From Syntrophales bacterium (GTDB lineage: Bacteria; Desulfobacterota; Syntrophia; Syntrophales; UBA8958), in the NCBI GenBank assembly GCA_026416455.1, contig JAOAFE010000003.1, positions 173,566 to 237,565 of the forward strand: a stretch of 64,000 nt of DNA, read 5' to 3'. Numbering within the stretch: position 1 is the stretch's first letter; each line of letters begins with the position of its first letter. A model generated the notes under the pieces. The model was not told the DNA's origin, did not search any database, and saw only the letters and a list, made by a program, of their open reading frames with translations. The position numbers and the translations under genes are program-made. This document shows positions 50,880 to 59,769 of the stretch, piece after piece.

Positions 50880-52640
50880 TTAAAAGCATACGAACACAAA
50901 GAAGAAAAGAGAAAAAAGGGCCAGAAAAGAGCAGATAGCGACCCCGATGGGTGGGCGATAGTTATCCGGATCGTAACGAATCAATTTCTTTTCCTTTCGT
51001 CTCCATTTGGATGGAAAAGAAAGGGGATTGATTCCTATTATTGTGACCAGGTCCAGTAGGCTATTTACTGCCTTTTGAAGTCCTGATCTTGCAAAGGCAA
51101 CGGCATTACACATTTTATAGAACCAAATTGCTCCGCGGCGATAAATCCAATCTATATCTATGTTAATTGCCGCAGTTCCTCTTAGTCTATCCATGAAAAG
51201 CCAGAAGGCTAGTCCCGAAAAGAGGAGAAGCTGTAATGTCGTTGCTACCGAATATACAGTATAGGGTAGAAATTCCGCTTCATAGGGGAGAATTTGATAG
51301 AGCATTGTCGGAAAAATTCCTATTATTAGGCAGAGAAGGGCGTTTAAAACCATTGCGATAATCATGTTAATGGGGAGGTTTTTTATCTGGAGGTTTCGTT
51401 GCTCATTTCTGTTTTTCCAGGCCTGACCGAACCAGGTACCATAGGGGAGCTTTAGGGTTGTACTGAGGAAGGTACCGATAGAGGCCAAATGAAGTAACGT
51501 ATGCACAAAGGGGCGATGGACCTCTCCTGCCGCAGTCACAATCATATTCTTACTGACGAATCCGCTGAAAAGGGGTACACCGGAGATGGAGAAGGCCCCT
51601 ATCATATAAAGGAAAAAGGCCATCGGTAACCGGGGGTATAAATTCTTGCCCTGGAGGTCGGTTAATTTACTTTTCCCCGTAGCTTCTATAACAACGCCCA
51701 CCCCCATAAAAAGCAGGGCTTTATAGAGAATATGACAAAAAGCGTGGGCAGCAGCTCCGTTCATTGAAAGAGGGGTGCCCAGACCGACACCGCAAACCAT
51801 ATAACCTACTTGGCTGACGATATGATAGGAAAGAAGCCTTCTGACGTCGTTTTCCATGGCAGCGTAGACTACACCGTAAAAGGCCATGATGGCACCAAGC
51901 CAGACTAGAATCTCGGCCCCGGGGAAAACACGCAGGAGGATATACACGGCGCTTTTGGTCGTGAAGGCTGACAGAAAGACACTTCCCGTGATGGTTGCCT
52001 CTGGGTAAGCGTCAGTCAGCCAGGCATGAAGCGGTGGAACGGCGGCATTCAAAATGAAACTAATCAAGATAAGAGAAGTAGCTAGTCCCTCTCGGGGGAG
52101 GGCGGTCAGATAAAAATTTCCTCCTTCTCCCACGTGCAGAACGATGCCCGCGAGGAGGAAGGATCCTCCTAACAGATGGACCATCAGGTAGCGAAAGCCG
52201 GCGGCAAGAGATGTTCGGGTTCCTCTATACCAGATGAGAAAAACAGAAGAAACGGCCATGAGTTCCCAGCTCACAAGGAGAGTAAACCAATCGCCCGCAA
52301 AAGTGACACCTAAACTGCCTCCGACGTATAAAAGGGCGGCCGCATGTTCACCTTTGTTTTTCACATGGAGGGAGTAAACGAAACTCGTGAAAGAGGCGAT
52401 GACGAACACATAGGCAAATACAAGACTTAGAGGGTCTGATTTTAAAAGTATTAGTTGATATGAAAAGAAATCAGCCGTCCAGAGGGCGCCCTCTTCGAGG
52501 GCTAAAAGTGAAAAAAATGAAAGGAGAGGGGTGCCCAACAGAAGCATATGCCTCACGAATTTTGTTTGTACGAGCGGAAGAAGGATGGCTCCTACAATAA
52601 AGAAAAGTGCCGGGTGAAAACTAATCATAGTAGTCTTCAT
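50880..52640 (-). CDS. Large antiporter-like subunit (MrpD/NuoL family), third of three
   Basis: The 586-aa protein has about fourteen membrane helices. The proton-channel Glu is in LLVSWELMAVSS and the Lys region in FTTKSAVYILLRV, as in NuoL/MrpD subunits; PPLHAWLTDAYPEATI is also characteristic. The C-terminal 90 residues (after LFMDRLRG) form a horizontal helix-like and soluble tail. It is the last gene of the operon. Its start overlaps a small membrane gene by 20 nt. It probably moves protons or Na+ with the other Mrp-type subunits. Confidence 0.82.
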   Translation of the reverse strand: MKTTMISFHPALFFIVGAILLPLVQTKFVRHMLLLGTPLLSFFSLLALEEGALWTADFFSYQLILLKSDPLSLVFAYVFVIASFTSFVYSLHVKNKGEHAAALLYVGGSLGVTFAGDWFTLLVSWELMAVSSVFLIWYRGTRTSLAAGFRYLMVHLLGGSFLLAGIVLHVGEGGNFYLTALPREGLATSLILISFILNAAVPPLHAWLTDAYPEATITGSVFLSAFTTKSAVYILLRVFPGAEILVWLGAIMAFYGVVYAAMENDVRRLLSYHIVSQVGYMVCGVGLGTPLSMNGAAAHAFCHILYKALLFMGVGVVIEATGKSKLTDLQGKNLYPRLPMAFFLYMIGAFSISGVPLFSGFVSKNMIVTAAGEVHRPFVHTLLHLASIGTFLSTTLKLPYGTWFGQAWKNRNEQRNLQIKNLPINMIIAMVLNALLCLIIGIFPTMLYQILPYEAEFLPYTVYSVATTLQLLLFSGLAFWLFMDRLRGTAAINIDIDWIYRRGAIWFYKMCNAVAFARSGLQKAVNSLLDLVTIIGINPLSFPSKWRRKEKKLIRYDPDNYRPPIGVAICSFLALFSLFFFVFVCF

Positions 52641-52824
52641 TCTTCTGTAGTATTTTACCTAAGATTTTGGCTAAGGCGATTATGAAAACGCAACCTATGA
52701 AACCGAAGGCGAGATTAAAAAGAGGAAATTTTTCCCAGACAAAATGAGCCTCATCGGTGGGGATAGCAAGATTGGCTAAAGAATATAAAAGGACAGCGGA
52801 TATCAATGCGATCTTCTTTTTCAT
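52621..52824 (-). CDS. Small two-helix membrane protein of the antiporter operon
   Basis: This 67-aa protein has two hydrophobic helices (IALISAVLLYSLANLAIP and FGFIGCVFIIALAKILG) and ends KNEDYYD. It overlaps the upstream antiporter subunit gene by ATGA and the downstream one by 20 nt, so it is clearly part of the operon. I do not recognise the family. It might be an assembly or supernumerary subunit. Confidence 0.6.
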   Translation of the reverse strand: MKKKIALISAVLLYSLANLAIPTDEAHFVWEKFPLFNLAFGFIGCVFIIALAKILGKILQKNEDYYD

Positions 52825-54317
52825 TTACGCCATCCCTCGAAGATGGATTTGCTCGCGCCATCGGCAAGCTCCTGAAAATGGAAAAGGAAGTTTGGAAAAA
52901 AGAAAAACACAATGGAAAAAATAGCCGTTCCCATCAGAGGTAGGAGCAGGAGAAATGGGGCCTCCTGATTAATATTTGCTCCCTCGACTGACCTTTGGAA
53001 GAAAGCATGGTAAATGATAGGTAAAAAGTACACAGCATCGAGCAGGGCACTCGTAAGAAAAATAAGCAAAAATCCTGTCCGTTGTACTTCTATAGCACCC
53101 AGGCACAAAAACCATTTACTCAAAAAACCTATGATGGGAGGAATCCCGATAAGTCCTAGAGCGCCGACCGTGAAGGCTGCCATTGTATAAGGCATTTTTT
53201 TTCCTATCCCCCCCATTTGGCTTACCATTTCCTTCCCTTCCTGAACAAAAATGGCTCCGGCACACATAAAGAGTGTAATCTTCAGAAAACCGTGGGAAAC
53301 GAGATGAAGCATAGCTCCTAGAGTGCTCACAGGATTCAACAGGAGGGCACCTAAAATGATAATGGAAAGGTTGTTAATCGTCGAGAAAGCGAGTCGTTGC
53401 TTTAAGTTGTCTTGGGTAATGGCGATGACATTGGCACCAATAATGGTAAGAGATACAATTAAGGCCAAAGCGAACGACAACTCAAGGGTTTTTAGCGACT
53501 CGGGGCCATAGATATAAAGAAGAACCCTAAGAACGCAAAACACACCTGCCTTCACCACGGCAACCGCATGAAGCAGGGCACTTACCGGGGTCGGTGCGAT
53601 CATGGCAGAGGGCAGCCATTCATGAAGAGGCATGATCGCGGCTTTGGTGCCGAACCCGAGTAGAAACGACAAAAATGTTATCCGGTATAATTGGCCGCGG
53701 CCTTCCTGTTCTATCATACCCCCGGGGTGGAAGTCTAAACTACCTTCACAGGTGTAAAGCATAGCCATGGCGAAGAGGATGAAGACCGCTCCCCCCATCA
53801 GGTAGGCGAGGTATTTTCTGCCCGCCCTTCTTGCCTCCGGCGATTCTTTGTGAGCTACGAGGGGATAGGTAGATACGGTGAGAATTTCGTAGAACATATA
53901 CTGGGTCAGCAGATCGGCCGAAAGGGCAACGCCGATTGCGCCACCCATGGCTATAGAAAAGGCAGCGAAAAAGCGCGTTTGATTATGCTCTTTCAGGGAC
54001 CTCATATATCCTATGGTATAAAGGGAAACGATAAACCAAAGAGCAGATGACAACAGGGCGAAGATGAGACCGAAGGCATCTACCTTCAGTTTTAAGTGCA
54101 GGCCGCGGTAAATTTCCACTATGTGGCATTCTACTGTTTGGCCGTTTAGCACGTAAGGTATGAGAGAGGTAATGGCGATAAAGGTTCCGAAGGACGTGAC
54201 TATAGTCCAGCTTTCCCGAAGATTGGGTTTTCGTTCACCCGTAAGGATTATTAAGGCCGCACCCACAAAGGGAAGAAAAATGGCCGTTAAGGGTAGAAGA
54301 GTAATATACCCCGGCAT
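52821..54317 (-). CDS. Large antiporter-like subunit (MrpD/NuoM family), second of three
   Basis: This 498-aa protein has about fourteen helices. FYEILTVSTYPLVAHKESPE has the channel Glu; AIMPLHEWLPSAMIAPTPVSAL and LLHAVAVVKAGVF carry the conserved Trp-Leu-Pro and Lys region of antiporter-like subunits. Its start is 4 nt from the first large subunit's stop. It belongs to the family of NuoL/M/N and MrpA/D and probably translocates H+ or Na+. Confidence 0.85.
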   Translation of the reverse strand: MPGYITLLPLTAIFLPFVGAALIILTGERKPNLRESWTIVTSFGTFIAITSLIPYVLNGQTVECHIVEIYRGLHLKLKVDAFGLIFALLSSALWFIVSLYTIGYMRSLKEHNQTRFFAAFSIAMGGAIGVALSADLLTQYMFYEILTVSTYPLVAHKESPEARRAGRKYLAYLMGGAVFILFAMAMLYTCEGSLDFHPGGMIEQEGRGQLYRITFLSFLLGFGTKAAIMPLHEWLPSAMIAPTPVSALLHAVAVVKAGVFCVLRVLLYIYGPESLKTLELSFALALIVSLTIIGANVIAITQDNLKQRLAFSTINNLSIIILGALLLNPVSTLGAMLHLVSHGFLKITLFMCAGAIFVQEGKEMVSQMGGIGKKMPYTMAAFTVGALGLIGIPPIIGFLSKWFLCLGAIEVQRTGFLLIFLTSALLDAVYFLPIIYHAFFQRSVEGANINQEAPFLLLLPLMGTAIFSIVFFFFPNFLFHFQELADGASKSIFEGWRK

Positions 54318-54321
54318 AGGA

Positions 54322-55803
54322 TTAAAGCGCTCCCAGGAAAGGTATTTTTTCGATGAAGGAAACGAGATAACCGCTTACTGCCCCTAGAATGATGAGAAAG
54401 GCACTTAAAGAGGCGAGCACTACACCTTCGCTCAAAGACGTCTTTTTTTCGCTCCGGTCATCCATGGTATTGGAGCCGTGCGTTAAGGATGTCTGCTCCA
54501 GAATGCGGAAAAAGCAAACGGCAGCAAGAAGTGTACTTAAGAGTAAGGTTGCAAGGAGAAACCATTTTCCTCCTTCGACCAGACCTAAGATAATGAACCA
54601 CTTGCTGAAAAAACCGCAAAAAGGTGGGATGCCTATTACTGATAACCCGCCCAGAATGAAGGTCGCCACCTCCAAGGGGTATTTTTTGCTAATCCCTCTC
54701 CATGCGCTTATGTGAGAGCTTTTTAAATGTTCGTATATCGTTGCCCAGGCGTTAAAGAGTAGGGCCATCATGAACATATCGTAAACGATGTGGAGTATGG
54801 CGCCGATCATTCCAAGTCTATTGCCCGCCGCCAAGCCAAGGATGATATAGCCTACTTCTGCAATGACTATATAACATAACATGCGTCTTATATCCGATTG
54901 GGCAATGGCCATAACTCCCATGACAATAATGCCGACGCCGACTATGGCACCCATGATAGGTATTAAGGGATAAGTGTGCAGGGCAAAGGAAGGATGAAAA
55001 ACGGTGAAACATATTCTGATAATCACGTAGGCTACCACCTTTGTAAACAAAGGGGCAAGGAGGGTACTGGTACTCGCCGGGGCCTGGCTATATGCGTCTG
55101 GCAACCAGCCATGTAAAGGGAAGGCTGCCATTTTTATTGCCAAACCCAGTAATATGAACAGTAAGCCCGCCAATAGGGTAGGTGAGCCGTAAAGGTTGCT
55201 AAGGAGACGTAAGAGGTCTGACATATTGAGAGAGCCAGTCAGTATATAAAGGTATCCAACTCCTAAAAGATATGCCCCGGCCCCGACGGTGCCGAAAATC
55301 ATATAACGAAGAGCGGCAAATTCAGCCCCTTTTCTTCCCACAGCAATGAGTCCATAAGCGGAAAAAGAGGCAATCTCCAGGAGTACGTACAGATTGAACA
55401 CGTCGGAGGTCACGGTCATCCCTAGGAGACCTGTAATTTGCAGTAAAACCAGGGCATAAAAAATGTGAGTCTTTTCTCCTCCTATTTCCCGGGCGACGAT
55501 CTTTCGGGAATGAATAATGGTAAGGAGGCCTATTAGGGAAGTCGCTAAAAGAACAAGGGCATTTAAGTGGTCTACGGCATACTCGATACCCCAGGGAGGT
55601 TCCCATCCACCGATGTGATAACTAATCGTCATGCCCTCAACAATAACTTGTATGAATAGGCAGATGGCGATAAAGGTTGAAAAGGCTGCAGTTATCACCG
55701 TCAGATGGTATGCCGCGGCACGATAGCATATGCCCGTCATGAAAGTGACGAAGGACATGATGAGGGGTAAGGCAACGATAAGAATGGGCCAATGGGCTTT
55801 CAT
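54322..55803 (-). CDS. mrpD: Large antiporter-like subunit (MrpD family), first of three
   Basis: The 493-aa protein has about fourteen helices. YVLLEIASFSAYGLIAVG bears the channel Glu, MAAFPLHGWLPDAYSQAPAS the family loop, and PLFTKVVAYVII the Lys. Position directly after MrpC and a 4-nt overlap (ATGA) match mrpD of Mrp operons. It likely forms the main antiport channel. Confidence 0.87.
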   Translation of the reverse strand: MKAHWPILIVALPLIMSFVTFMTGICYRAAAYHLTVITAAFSTFIAICLFIQVIVEGMTISYHIGGWEPPWGIEYAVDHLNALVLLATSLIGLLTIIHSRKIVAREIGGEKTHIFYALVLLQITGLLGMTVTSDVFNLYVLLEIASFSAYGLIAVGRKGAEFAALRYMIFGTVGAGAYLLGVGYLYILTGSLNMSDLLRLLSNLYGSPTLLAGLLFILLGLAIKMAAFPLHGWLPDAYSQAPASTSTLLAPLFTKVVAYVIIRICFTVFHPSFALHTYPLIPIMGAIVGVGIIVMGVMAIAQSDIRRMLCYIVIAEVGYIILGLAAGNRLGMIGAILHIVYDMFMMALLFNAWATIYEHLKSSHISAWRGISKKYPLEVATFILGGLSVIGIPPFCGFFSKWFIILGLVEGGKWFLLATLLLSTLLAAVCFFRILEQTSLTHGSNTMDDRSEKKTSLSEGVVLASLSAFLIILGAVSGYLVSFIEKIPFLGAL

Positions 55804-56174
55804 CGTTTTTTTAGCGCCTCGATAATTCTATCTTCTTCTATAGTACGGTATCTACGATAAGCGAGGATAATTAGTGCGAGAGCTATGCCGGTTGTTGCTA
55901 CGCCTACGACGATCGCGGTCAGCATAAGGACGTGAGGTAAAGGGTTTATGTAATCGGCAGCTTTGACAGCGTGTTCCGTTCCTTTTATTATGATAGGGAC
56001 AGTGGCGCCTTTTTTGGCTCCTATCGAGATGAAGAAAAGGATTATTGACCATTGGAAAATATTCATCCCGATAACCTTTTTCATGAGATTCCTTTTAACC
56101 ATCATGCCATAGAGTCCAACTAGTATCATTACAATGTATGCCCAGTAATTAAATTTACTAACGATCAATTCCAT
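55800..56174 (-). CDS. mrpC: MrpC/NuoK-like subunit
   Basis: This 124-aa protein has three membrane helices, with KKVIGMNIFQWSIILFFISI and DYINPLPHVLMLTAIVVGVA, the second being the MrpC/NuoK signature (PLPxALxLTAIVIG). A charged C-terminal tail ends EALKKR. It overlaps mrpB by 17 nt and mrpD by 4 nt. It is a core subunit of the Mrp-type complex. Confidence 0.88.
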   Translation of the reverse strand: MELIVSKFNYWAYIVMILVGLYGMMVKRNLMKKVIGMNIFQWSIILFFISIGAKKGATVPIIIKGTEHAVKAADYINPLPHVLMLTAIVVGVATTGIALALIILAYRRYRTIEEDRIIEALKKR

Positions 56175-56637
56175 TTTCTCTGTCCTTCAATATTGATTCG
56201 TGTCGGCCTGCGGTGACCAGATCTTGAAAAAGAGAAATCATGACGGCCATCACCGTAATTTGAACTCCCAGCTCAACTAGTGCCACACCGTAATACCGGG
56301 CCATGACGGGGTCTAATGGGAGGAATTGGCTTAGATGTTGGTAATCAAGGAAATTGCCTTGAACGAAGAGGGGAACCAAGCCCGTAAAGGCGTAGATAAA
56401 GACCCCTAACCCGATGAACAAAAGGTTTTTTCTGCCAGATAAAATTTTTTTTGCCTCACCGATATTAAATGCTAAAGAAATTAGTATGAAGCTGGCAGCG
56501 AGAATGCATCCTCCTTGAAAACCGCCACCCGGACTAATATGGCCATGCACGTATACATACAAACTGAAGAGCTGGATGATAGGTATCATGAATCGGGCGA
56601 CGGTTCTTACGATTATGTCATCAGGGTCCTTCACCAT
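56158..56637 (-). CDS. mrpB: MrpB-like subunit
   Basis: The 159-aa protein has about four helices. RTVARFMIPIIQLFSLYVYV and HGHISPGGGFQGGCILAAS are hallmarks of MnhB/MrpB. It overlaps the preceding small gene by 7 nt. MrpB is a structural subunit of the antiporter. Confidence 0.88.
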   Translation of the reverse strand: MVKDPDDIIVRTVARFMIPIIQLFSLYVYVHGHISPGGGFQGGCILAASFILISLAFNIGEAKKILSGRKNLLFIGLGVFIYAFTGLVPLFVQGNFLDYQHLSQFLPLDPVMARYYGVALVELGVQITVMAVMISLFQDLVTAGRHESILKDRENGIDR

Positions 56638-56909
56638 TTTTTTTCTCTCCTAAGAAGGAGTATAACCACGACACCAGCAGTGAAAATCACCGAGGTTTCG
56701 AAGAGGGTGTCGTACCCTCGGTAATCGGCCAAAACTGAGGTTACCACATTAGGAATACCAGTTTCCTCTATAGTGCGTTCGATATATCGGGGTGATACAT
56801 GAACGGCCGCCGGTTGGGCAGGGTCGGACCAGGGGCTGAAATCGACAGTGCTAAGAATCAATAGTGCCCCGAAAAAGGTAACCATCATTATGCCCAAAAT
56901 GCGGCTCAA
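56631..56909 (-). CDS. MbhE/MrpA-C-terminal-like small subunit
   Basis: A TTG start at 56909 has GGAGG eight bases upstream and overlaps the preceding stop as TTGA; the longer ORF from 57032 overlaps MbhD in another frame and is not credible. The 92-aa product has one N-terminal helix, an extramembrane part and a second helix. GVVTSVLADYRGYDTLFET-like residues (IPNVVTSVLADYRGYDTLFE) are the signature of the MbhE / C-terminal MrpA domain. In canonical Mrp this is fused to the large MrpA; here it is a separate gene. Confidence 0.8.
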   Translation of the reverse strand: MSRILGIMMVTFFGALLILSTVDFSPWSDPAQPAAVHVSPRYIERTIEETGIPNVVTSVLADYRGYDTLFETSVIFTAGVVVILLLRREKKW

Positions 56910-57151
56910 TCTCTTGACCTCCGGGCAATATGGTATAGGGTCGCAACAAAAAAGGCCATGCTCACTCCCGCTCCCACAGCTGCTTCCGTAAAGGCTACAT
57001 CTACCGCTCCCATTTCTGCCCAGAGGAGACACATAAAGAAACTGAAGGCACCCAGAAGTGCAACGGCCCCAAGGAGATCTTTTACGGAGATGGCAGCGAT
57101 GGCCGTAATGATGGCTAATATGAGAAGAAGAATATTAGCGGCCGATATCAT
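56906..57151 (-). CDS. MbhD-like small subunit (DUF4040)
   Basis: This 81-aa protein has three helices. AVALLGAFSFFMCLLWAEMG and DVAFTEAAVGAGVSMAFFVA are diagnostic of the DUF4040/MbhD domain, which is found inside the C-terminal part of MrpA. It overlaps the MrpG gene by 17 nt and the next gene by 4 nt. As in Mbh complexes of Thermococcales, MrpA appears divided into small genes. Confidence 0.85.
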   Translation of the reverse strand: MISAANILLLILAIITAIAAISVKDLLGAVALLGAFSFFMCLLWAEMGAVDVAFTEAAVGAGVSMAFFVATLYHIARRSRD

Positions 57152-57500
57152 TGGACTCTCCCTGGGTTTTGTCGATGAGGAATTCTTTATCCTTCGACCA
57201 TGGTCTGATTCCCGTTTCGAAGGCCGCCCGAAGGAGGGTATGAGTGGCCGTTGGACTAGCGAGAAACCAGAAAAGGGCCATGGCTATAAGTTTTAGTCCC
57301 GTTATGACACCGGACCAGGTCCAATTTATGCTTAGTTCGTAGAAAAAAAGCCCCATAATTATGAGTAGTAGGCCTAGGGTATCACCTTTTCCGGTTGCAT
57401 GCATCCGCGTGTAAAAATCGGGTAATCTCAAGAAACCTATCGTGGCGGCAAGGAAAAGAAAAAAACCGCTTGAGATCATAATTACTGATACGTACTTCAC
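57135..57500 (-). CDS. mrpG: MrpG-like subunit
   Basis: The start is placed at GTG 57500, which overlaps the mrpF stop as GTGA; a longer ORF from 57731 reads mrpF in the wrong frame. The 122-aa protein has three helices and TIGFLRLPDFYTRMHATGKGDTLG spread over two segments, of which GFLRLPDFYTRMHATGKGD is the MrpG/MnhG signature. The C-terminal polar tail ends GESNDIGR. Confidence 0.87.
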   Translation of the reverse strand: MKYVSVIMISSGFFLFLAATIGFLRLPDFYTRMHATGKGDTLGLLLIIMGLFFYELSINWTWSGVITGLKLIAMALFWFLASPTATHTLLRAAFETGIRPWSKDKEFLIDKTQGESNDIGR

Positions 57501-57769
57501 TCTCGATGTCCCTTCTTGATAAAGTATTTGGAGATAACGATGGTCCCCATAAAATTTAGAATTGAGTACCCAATTGCCAAATCGATAAACATGTCCGGTC
57601 GTCCGTAGATGTACCCAATTAAGATAATAAGGACTGCCGCCTTGGTACCGATAAATCCCGAACCTATGATACGATCGAACACGGTGGGTCCGAATACAGC
57701 CCGATAGAGACACATAAGCATAAGGAGACACATGCCAACGGTTACGCTGACAAAAAAATATTCAATCAT
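57497..57769 (-). CDS. mrpF: MrpF-like subunit
   Basis: This 90-aa protein has three helices. GPTVFDRIIGSGFIGTKAAV and DLAIGYSILNFMGTIVISKY are MrpF/MnhF signatures. It overlaps mrpE by 4 nt and mrpG by 4 nt. Confidence 0.9.
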   Translation of the reverse strand: MIEYFFVSVTVGMCLLMLMCLYRAVFGPTVFDRIIGSGFIGTKAAVLIILIGYIYGRPDMFIDLAIGYSILNFMGTIVISKYFIKKGHRE

Positions 57770-58242
57770 TTTTCCCTGAAGATTTTTTTTACCCGTTTTT
57801 CCATTTCTCCTGGAAGAGATTGGGCCACCTTTTCGTTTATGGCATGAACGTAAAATGTTTCTCGGTCAATCGCAATGGTGATGGTGCCTGGTGTCAAGGT
57901 TATTGAATTGGCAAAAGTCGTAAGTCCCAGATCACCTTTCAGCTGGCTCCTAAATTTAACGACATGCGGGAATATTATGTCTCGCATCCGAGGGTGGAAA
58001 ACGATGTATATCATGTAGATATTGGCCAGCACTATCTGCCAGAGGAGCCAGGGTATATATATCAGAAAGCGGGGTATGATGAGCAGGTCACGAATAATTA
58101 ATTTTTTCGGTAGTAGCCCGCGGCAAAGCCAGGTTACGATCCCGCAACTGACAATGCCAAGTCCTAAATGCCAAGCATCGAAGAGACCCGAGAAAATAAC
58201 CCAGAACAGAAGGAGAAAAATAAAAAGAAGGATATAAATCAT
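57766..58242 (-). CDS. mrpE: MrpE-like subunit
   Basis: The 158-aa protein has two N-terminal helices, then a soluble C-terminal domain. IPWLLWQIVLANIYMIYIV, FANSITLTPGTITIAIDRET and FYVHAINEK match MrpE/MnhE. It is the first gene of the antiporter operon. Its start is 22 nt from the end of the acyl-CoA ligase pseudogene, where a promoter is proposed. Confidence 0.9.
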   Translation of the reverse strand: MIYILLFIFLLLFWVIFSGLFDAWHLGLGIVSCGIVTWLCRGLLPKKLIIRDLLIIPRFLIYIPWLLWQIVLANIYMIYIVFHPRMRDIIFPHVVKFRSQLKGDLGLTTFANSITLTPGTITIAIDRETFYVHAINEKVAQSLPGEMEKRVKKIFREK

Positions 58243-58263
58243 TCCGTCACTTCCCGGGAATTA

Positions 58264-59655
58264 TTAATGGGTTAGTGACGCATAACGTATTTGCCCGCTC
58301 CTGTCAATATTTTTGGGCATGGCTTCGAGAATGATAATTTCTTTCGGCAAGAAGAATCGCTTTAGTTTTGTTGCTGCTCAGGCCTTCAAATCTCCTACGG
58401 TCACCATCGCTTGCAGTTTTAAAGTTAAAAAATATCTAATCTCTTCTCCATAGACGGGATCGGGCATCCCGACGGCCGCCGCCTCCGCCACTTGAGTATA
58501 ACAACTGTAGTGTACTTCTTCCAACAAGCGTGGAGAAATGTTCTCTACCCCCCTTGATGATGAGGTCTTTTTTTCTATGAGTGATAAAAAAGTATCCTTC
58601 TTCGTCCATATAACCAATGTTACCCGTGTGCAACCATCCGTACCGTAAAACATCTGCCGTCTCTTCCGGCTTATTTTTCGCCTTCATTCCATTTAGGGGT
58701 TTGCAATAGAGCCAGGTTTAATTTTTCGCCCCCCGTTTGTCATGACATTGGCGCCTGCGGCAATTTCCCTCCAAATTTCTCTTTGAAACGACGCCATGTG
58801 TCAAGGGTCAGAGGAGCGAATCCGCCGATCCAGTATTTAACTGAGCTTACATCATACTTATCTGCTTCCGGATATATGAGCATGTATACGTATATGGTAG
58901 GTACAAGTGGGACACTCTGGATGCGGTAATTTTGTATATTTTTGAATAGAAGCTATAAATTGATTTGCCTCATAATGACCACTTTCCCAAGTTTGCGTAG
59001 GTATGAGCCGTTCATCATGGCCACTTCGCACGAATGGCATAAGGATAGGACAGCTAAGGACACGAGGTCTTGGGGAAGCTGAGTAGTCTCTTGCAGAGCA
59101 CGGACCGAAAAGGCAAGCCCTCCGGGAGTAAGCATAACTCCCTTCGGCAAGAAGATAGTACCGGAAGTGTAAATGAGGGCTGCTACATTTTCATTTGTCG
59201 TATCTTCTACCATTAAGTCCGATGAGCTTTGACTTACAATTTCGTTACTGGGGATACCTGATCGGAGGCGACAATAATATTTTTTTAAGTCGTCATAGGT
59301 GCTTTGGGCTATTTTAACCTTGTCTAAGAACTCCGGTGGCGTGATGACGGCCGTTGCACCCGAGTCGCGGTAAATGAAGTTGTTTTCCTCTTGTCGGACT
59401 TGGAAATTGATGGGCACCGTGATTGCTCCGAGACGCCAGATAGCTTGGAAGGCCTGGAAGACTTCTGGATAGATCGGCATCTGCATGATAATTCGATCGC
59501 CCCTTTTGACTTTTGATTTCAAGCTTTTTCAGACCATTCGCTAAGCGGCTAGTTGCCTCATGCATCTGAAGGTTTGTAAATTCTTTTCCTTCGAAGATAG
59601 TTCTTACATGCTCTCCTGCTTCTAAACTTTCTATGGCGAGTGAAGCTAAGTTCAT
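58264..59655 (-). pseudogene. Decayed acyl-CoA synthetase (AMP-binding)
   Basis: On the minus strand, an N-terminus from ATG 59655 (MNLASLAIESLEAGEHVRTI) is frameshifted near 59515 into RGDRIIMQMPIYPEVFQAF. AALIYTSGTIFLPKGVMLTP follows, with Ile-Phe in place of the usual Thr-Gly, then another frameshift near 58960 into VPLVPTIYVYMLIYPEADK and KYDVSSVKYWIGG. A stop comes soon after and the YGLTE part is gone. [17 protein letters not shown] and IIKGG are followed by a further shift, then [11 protein letters not shown] and [10 protein letters not shown]; the last piece LPKEIIILEAMPKN ends at TAA 58264. At least four frameshifts, one stop and a deletion make it non-functional. Confidence 0.85.
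58279..58307 (-). promoter_or_regulatory. Possible promoter of the Mrp-type operon, inside the ligase pseudogene tail
   Basis: On the minus strand a perfect TTGACA (58307-58302) and TATGCG (58284-58279) are spaced by 17 nt. Transcription would start near 58272, about 30 nt before mrpE. The -10 is weak, and the element lies inside the degraded C-terminal coding part of the pseudogene. Confidence 0.4.
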
Positions 59656-59769
59656 ATTTCTACCTCATCAGGCTTGATGCAGCATCCAATTTATCACAAG
59701 AAAAAAACTGTCTTGACCCTATCTCGTTTGACCGACTATAGAAAGAAAAAAGTGGGAAGGAGGAAGACA

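Noticed and set aside
56910..57032. Long N-terminal extension of the MbhE-like frame
   Set aside because: The extension is Ser/Gly/Cys-rich shadow translation of the MbhD gene; TTG 56909 has a good ribosome site.
57501..57731. Long N-terminal extension of the MrpG frame
   Set aside because: It reads through the mrpF coding region in another frame; GTG 57500 with GTGA overlap is the natural start.
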